From contig DBXP01000001.1 of assembly GCA_002309575.1 (NCBI GenBank), positions 1-7,446 of the forward strand: a stretch of 7,446 nt of DNA, in the 5' to 3' direction. Both the position numbers and the translations under genes were made by a program. How positions within the stretch are numbered: position 1 is the first letter of the stretch; every line of letters begins with the position of its first letter. The notes beneath the pieces were generated by a model. That model was not told the origin of the DNA. It saw only the letters and a list, made by a program, of their open reading frames with translations, and ran no database searches. This document shows positions 5,515 to 7,446 of this stretch, piece after piece. This stretch comes from a bacterium UBP6_UBA1209. GTDB taxonomy: Bacteria; UBP6; UBA1177.

Positions 5515-6585
5515 TTATACCGACGGTGTTATAAAAACACGCCAGAATCCTTTGTCATCCTTTTCGATGTAGCCGTTTTTCTGCAAGGTTTGCAGCATTT
5601 TCTGCAAGGCAGAACGGTTTATTCCGATTTCATTCTGCAAATATGACAAGGTGGCCTTTGCTTCGATCTGAAGTTCGCGGAGGATCTTCCCGTAAGTCGG
5701 TGTACGGAAAGCTATGCGCTCGCCGTCATACCACCAGACATTTTCATTTTTTTCCGTTACAAAAAGGATGTCGTTTTCGACTTCATGCGTTATTAAATCG
5801 ACCATATATTTGTGGAAGGGCCGGATGCTTTTCAAAGAAGCGCGGACTCCGTCTGACGTTATTGGTCCGACTATCAGATCAGCACGGTGCAGCGCATCAA
5901 GATACTCCTGTTTCAAGCGGCTGCGTACAACTATCATCGGCAGACCGTGCCTTGCAAGAATATAATTGACCAGAAGCCTTGCAATACGCCCGTTTCCGTC
6001 CTCAAACGGGTGAATGCGGATATATCTGTAATGGAATAAGATTGCGAGATCTATCGGAGAAACGCTGTTTTTTTGTTCCTCTTCGTTATACCAGTCCACC
6101 AAGTCCGCCATAAATGCCGGAGTTTCCTCAGGCGCCGCATAGTCAAAACGCTCGCCGTAGCGGGTTATAACGCTGTTCGGACGGGTTTTGTACTGCCCCG
6201 CATGAACGGTATAACTCGCAGGCAGTCCGCCCGGAAGAGTACTGGAAACAGTATAGTCTTCACGTATAAGAGTCCGGTGCAGAGCACGAATGAAGTTTTG
6301 TGTTAGCGGCTGATGTGCCTCCGCTGCCTCTTTCAGCATCATTTTCAAGCCGACATCGCTTGCCTTCATCTCTTCGTATTCATGAAAATCCGACGTACCG
6401 ATAACTTTATCGAAAAGCAGAAGCAGCTCCGTCTGCCCGTAAGTAAGGGTGTTGCCTTCAATGTGGTTGCTGTTGTAGTTGAAATCTACTGTAAAGCGGC
6501 GGCTTAGCCTCCCTTTGTCAATTTCAGATAGCGGCTGCAGGTTTTGCCATTTTTCCAAGACCGCCGAAAGTTTCCTGTTTTCCAT
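5515..6585 (-). CDS. Fic-domain AMP-transferase with C-terminal winged helix
   Basis: This 356-residue protein has the Fic active-site motif HPFEDGNGR (192-200), complete with the catalytic histidine H192 and the phosphate-binding GNGR. Such proteins usually transfer AMP from ATP to a hydroxyl side chain of a target protein. An N-terminal helix carries the inhibitory pattern S-x3-E-G (S39, E43, G44), so it is a class II Fic protein that blocks its own active site until released. YKTRPNSV (about 132-139) lies in the region of the target-docking flap. The C-terminal part (about 300-356) looks like a winged helix, as in COG3177 proteins. The frame opens at a GTG (6627), but the ATG at 6585 is chosen because GGAGA (6595-6591) precedes it by 5 bases, whereas the GTG has no ribosome site and its extension would encode an inverted repeat. 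No small antitoxin gene is adjacent. It is divergent from the WYL regulator. The target is unknown. Confidence 0.93.
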   Translation of the reverse strand: MENRKLSAVLEKWQNLQPLSEIDKGRLSRRFTVDFNYNSNHIEGNTLTYGQTELLLLFDKVIGTSDFHEYEEMKASDVGLKMMLKEAAEAHQPLTQNFIRALHRTLIREDYTVSSTLPGGLPASYTVHAGQYKTRPNSVITRYGERFDYAAPEETPAFMADLVDWYNEEEQKNSVSPIDLAILFHYRYIRIHPFEDGNGRIARLLVNYILARHGLPMIVVRSRLKQEYLDALHRADLIVGPITSDGVRASLKSIRPFHKYMVDLITHEVENDILFVTEKNENVWWYDGERIAFRTPTYGKILRELQIEAKATLSYLQNEIGINRSALQKMLQTLQKNGYIEKDDKGFWRVFITPSV

Positions 6586-6590
6586 AAAAT

Positions 6591-6595
6591 TCTCC
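6591..6595 (-). promoter_or_regulatory. Ribosome site that fixes the fic start
   Basis: On the minus strand GGAGA (6595-6591) lies 5 bases before the ATG at 6585. The competing GTG at 6627 is preceded by T-rich sequence with no such site. The site begins only three bases after the end of a 6-bp inverted repeat (6599-6616), so an RNA hairpin there could limit ribosome access. Confidence 0.75.
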
Positions 6596-6598
6596 AAA

Positions 6599-6616
6599 AC
6601 CACCAGATTCGGTGGT
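6599..6616 (-). repeat. 6-bp inverted repeat just before the fic ribosome site
   Basis: ACCACC (6599-6604) and GGTGGT (6611-6616) are perfect inverted repeats with a 6-base loop. In the fic mRNA this would be a GC-rich hairpin immediately upstream of the GGAGA ribosome site. Its distal arm overlaps the palindrome at 6612-6627, so in RNA the two structures exclude each other. Confidence 0.5.
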
Positions 6617-6627
6617 AATGTTACCAC
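6612..6627. repeat. Palindrome in the fic leader, candidate operator
   Basis: GTGGTAA (6612-6618) and TTACCAC (6621-6627) are perfect inverted repeats around a 2-base centre. It is compact and symmetrical, as expected for a dimeric DNA-binding protein. The TGGT...ACCA half-sites recall GntR-type operators, although the 6-base gap is longer than in the common form. It lies just downstream of the predicted fic transcription start (near 6633), a good position for repression. Confidence 0.55.
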
Positions 6628-6633
6628 TAAAAC

Positions 6634-6656
6634 AGCAAAAATATACTGATTTTGCT
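6634..6656. repeat. Inverted repeat over both divergent -10 boxes
   Basis: AGCAAAA (6634-6640) and TTTTGCT (6650-6656) are perfect inverted repeats with a 9-base spacer. The left arm touches the fic -10 box (6640-6645) and the right arm touches the -10 box of the WYL gene (6656-6661). A protein bound here would cover both promoters at once. The best candidate is the WYL regulator encoded next door. Confidence 0.55.
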
Positions 6657-6667
6657 ATAATGTGCAA
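6640..6667 (-). promoter_or_regulatory. Candidate fic promoter
   Basis: Read on the minus strand, TTGCAC (6667-6662, weak) and TATATT (6645-6640, 5 of 6 bases) are separated by 16 bases. Transcription would start near 6633, leaving a leader of about 48 bases that contains the two overlapping inverted repeats. Confidence 0.42.
6653..6661 (+). promoter_or_regulatory. Extended -10 promoter of the WYL regulator
   Basis: TGC followed by a perfect TATAAT (6656-6661) forms an extended -10 element. No good -35 box exists at the right distance, which extended -10 promoters tolerate. Transcription would start near 6668 and give a leader of about 159 bases. A nearer alternative is TTGAAA (6765-6770) with an AATAAT-like -10 box (6786-6791), but its 15-base spacing is short. 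Confidence 0.45.
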
Positions 6668-6721
6668 GAAAAGAAAACAATCCCCTCAGTCTGTCTGCGC
6701 AGCCAGCTCCACCTGCCTCAA

Positions 6722-6753
6722 GGGCGCCTTTGCCGGAATGAGCCGGCCCGCCC
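6722..6753 (+). other. Possible two-tier hairpin in the WYL gene leader
   Basis: An outer stem GGGCG (6722-6726) with CGCCC (6749-6753) encloses an inner stem GCCGG (6732-6736) with CCGGC (6743-6747). The sequence after it is GCAAATTTTC, only weakly T-rich. It lies between the upstream promoter and the WYL gene. It may slow or attenuate transcription, but it lacks the continuous T run of a normal terminator. Confidence 0.3.
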
Positions 6754-6826
6754 GCAAATTTTCTTTGAAAAAAACTGTCCGTTGAAATAATAACTGCCGG
6801 ATCTGCACTGTTTTTTGGAGAGTAAA

Positions 6827-7446
6827 ATGGCGAATTTGGAAAGAATTGCTTACATGAACCACAGGATCAAGATGCGCGGTTTTGTTACGCGGCAGGAAGT
6901 TGCGGAACGTTTTGAAGTCCACATCGACACAGTTCTCCGGGATATCGGATATATGCGGGACTATCTTTCCGCGCCGATAAAATACAGCCGCGAGCTGGGC
7001 GGTTATGTTTACGAATCGCCTTTTGAGATGCTTTTTGATTCATTCGACGACGCTGTTTTCTACTATATTTTCGTTAGTCTGCTGAGTGATTTGATAAATC
7101 TGGACGGAATTCCTTATGTGCCTGTTATTTCCAAGGAAATTCTTTCAAAAATCTCAAGTTACATTCCTGCGGAATTTGAGGAACTGCTTGATAAAATTTC
7201 TTACGATTCTTCCGATCTGGACACGATGGAAGTGACCAATTTCAGAAATATTCTGGAATCACTGCTCTTGAAAGTGCGCCTTGAAATAAAGTATCTCGAC
7301 TCAAAAGGCGACATAACTTTAAGAGCGATAGAACCGTTAAAGCTCATAAATTATTCAGGGAAATGGTATCTTTTGGCTTACTGCCACAAACGTCACGGTC
7401 TTCGAGAGTTCCTTGTTTCGCGCTTTGTAGAAAGCCGCATCACGGA
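6827..7446 (+). CDS. Winged-helix/WYL-domain transcription regulator, C-terminus missing
   Basis: This gene has 206 readable codons and then runs off the right edge. Residues about 5-60 form a DeoR/YafY-type winged helix, with a recognition-helix segment around EVAERFEVHIDTVLRDI (24-40) and a wing ending GGYVYES. Residues 145-205 begin a WYL domain: EPLKLINYSGKWYLLAY with the W-Y-L triad at about 177-179, followed by REFLVSRFVES. WYL domains sense ligands, often nucleotides or nucleic acids. Related regulators control DNA-damage, CRISPR and phage-defence genes, and many repress themselves. The ATG follows GGAG (6817-6820) at 6-base spacing. It is divergent from fic, with three inverted repeats between them, so it is the likely regulator of that spacer. 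What it controls downstream is outside the window. Confidence 0.9.
   Translation, partial: MANLERIAYMNHRIKMRGFVTRQEVAERFEVHIDTVLRDIGYMRDYLSAPIKYSRELGGYVYESPFEMLFDSFDDAVFYYIFVSLLSDLINLDGIPYVPVISKEILSKISSYIPAEFEELLDKISYDSSDLDTMEVTNFRNILESLLLKVRLEIKYLDSKGDITLRAIEPLKLINYSGKWYLLAYCHKRHGLREFLVSRFVESRIT

Noticed and set aside
6586..6627. GTG start adding 14 residues to the Fic protein
   Set aside because: It has no ribosome site and the extension would encode the inverted repeats. The ATG at 6585 has a good site (GGAGA).
6686..6922. 78-residue minus-strand frame across the WYL gene start
   Set aside because: It overlaps the start of the WYL regulator and its ribosome site, and the peptide looks random.

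Overview
The window looks like ordinary chromosome of an uncultured or poorly sampled Gram-negative-type bacterium. The evidence is a bS21 ribosomal protein gene, an HtpX membrane protease, sigma70-like promoters, strong Shine-Dalgarno sites and GC close to one half, with a preference for C-ending codons in the best-expressed genes. No marker here fixes the phylum. Seven protein genes are supported, two of them cut by the window edges, plus one possible remnant of an eighth. No tRNA, rRNA, CRISPR array or insertion sequence was seen, and no gene-free stretch exceeds 300 bases.

Left part (1-777): a secreted protein of unknown function runs off the left edge on the minus strand. It faces away from rpsU (bS21), which has its own near-consensus promoter (TTGACA, 16 bases, TATAAT) and ends at a textbook terminator with a UUCG tetraloop.

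Centre (858-4468): a tightly coupled plus-strand operon. It encodes a POT/PTR-type MFS peptide transporter, a 431-residue protein of unknown family with two CxxC pairs and a C-terminal coiled coil, and a PhnP-like metallo-beta-lactamase-fold hydrolase. The stop and start codons overlap by 1 base (TAATG) and 4 bases (ATGA), so the three products are probably made together. htpX lies tail to tail with this operon, with one base between the two stop codons.

Right part (5316-7446): between htpX and the next gene lies a short stretch that reads like the orphaned 3' end of a lost plus-strand gene, and a 9-bp inverted repeat upstream of htpX. Then come a class II-like Fic AMP-transferase with a C-terminal winged helix (minus strand) and, divergently, a winged-helix/WYL regulator cut off by the right edge. 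Their shared 241-bp spacer holds two face-to-face promoters and three inverted repeats, one of which covers both -10 boxes. This is the most distinctive regulatory structure in the window and suggests that the WYL protein controls fic and itself. A wholly new system is not demonstrated. The best candidates for novelty are the unknown operon protein and the fic/WYL control region.
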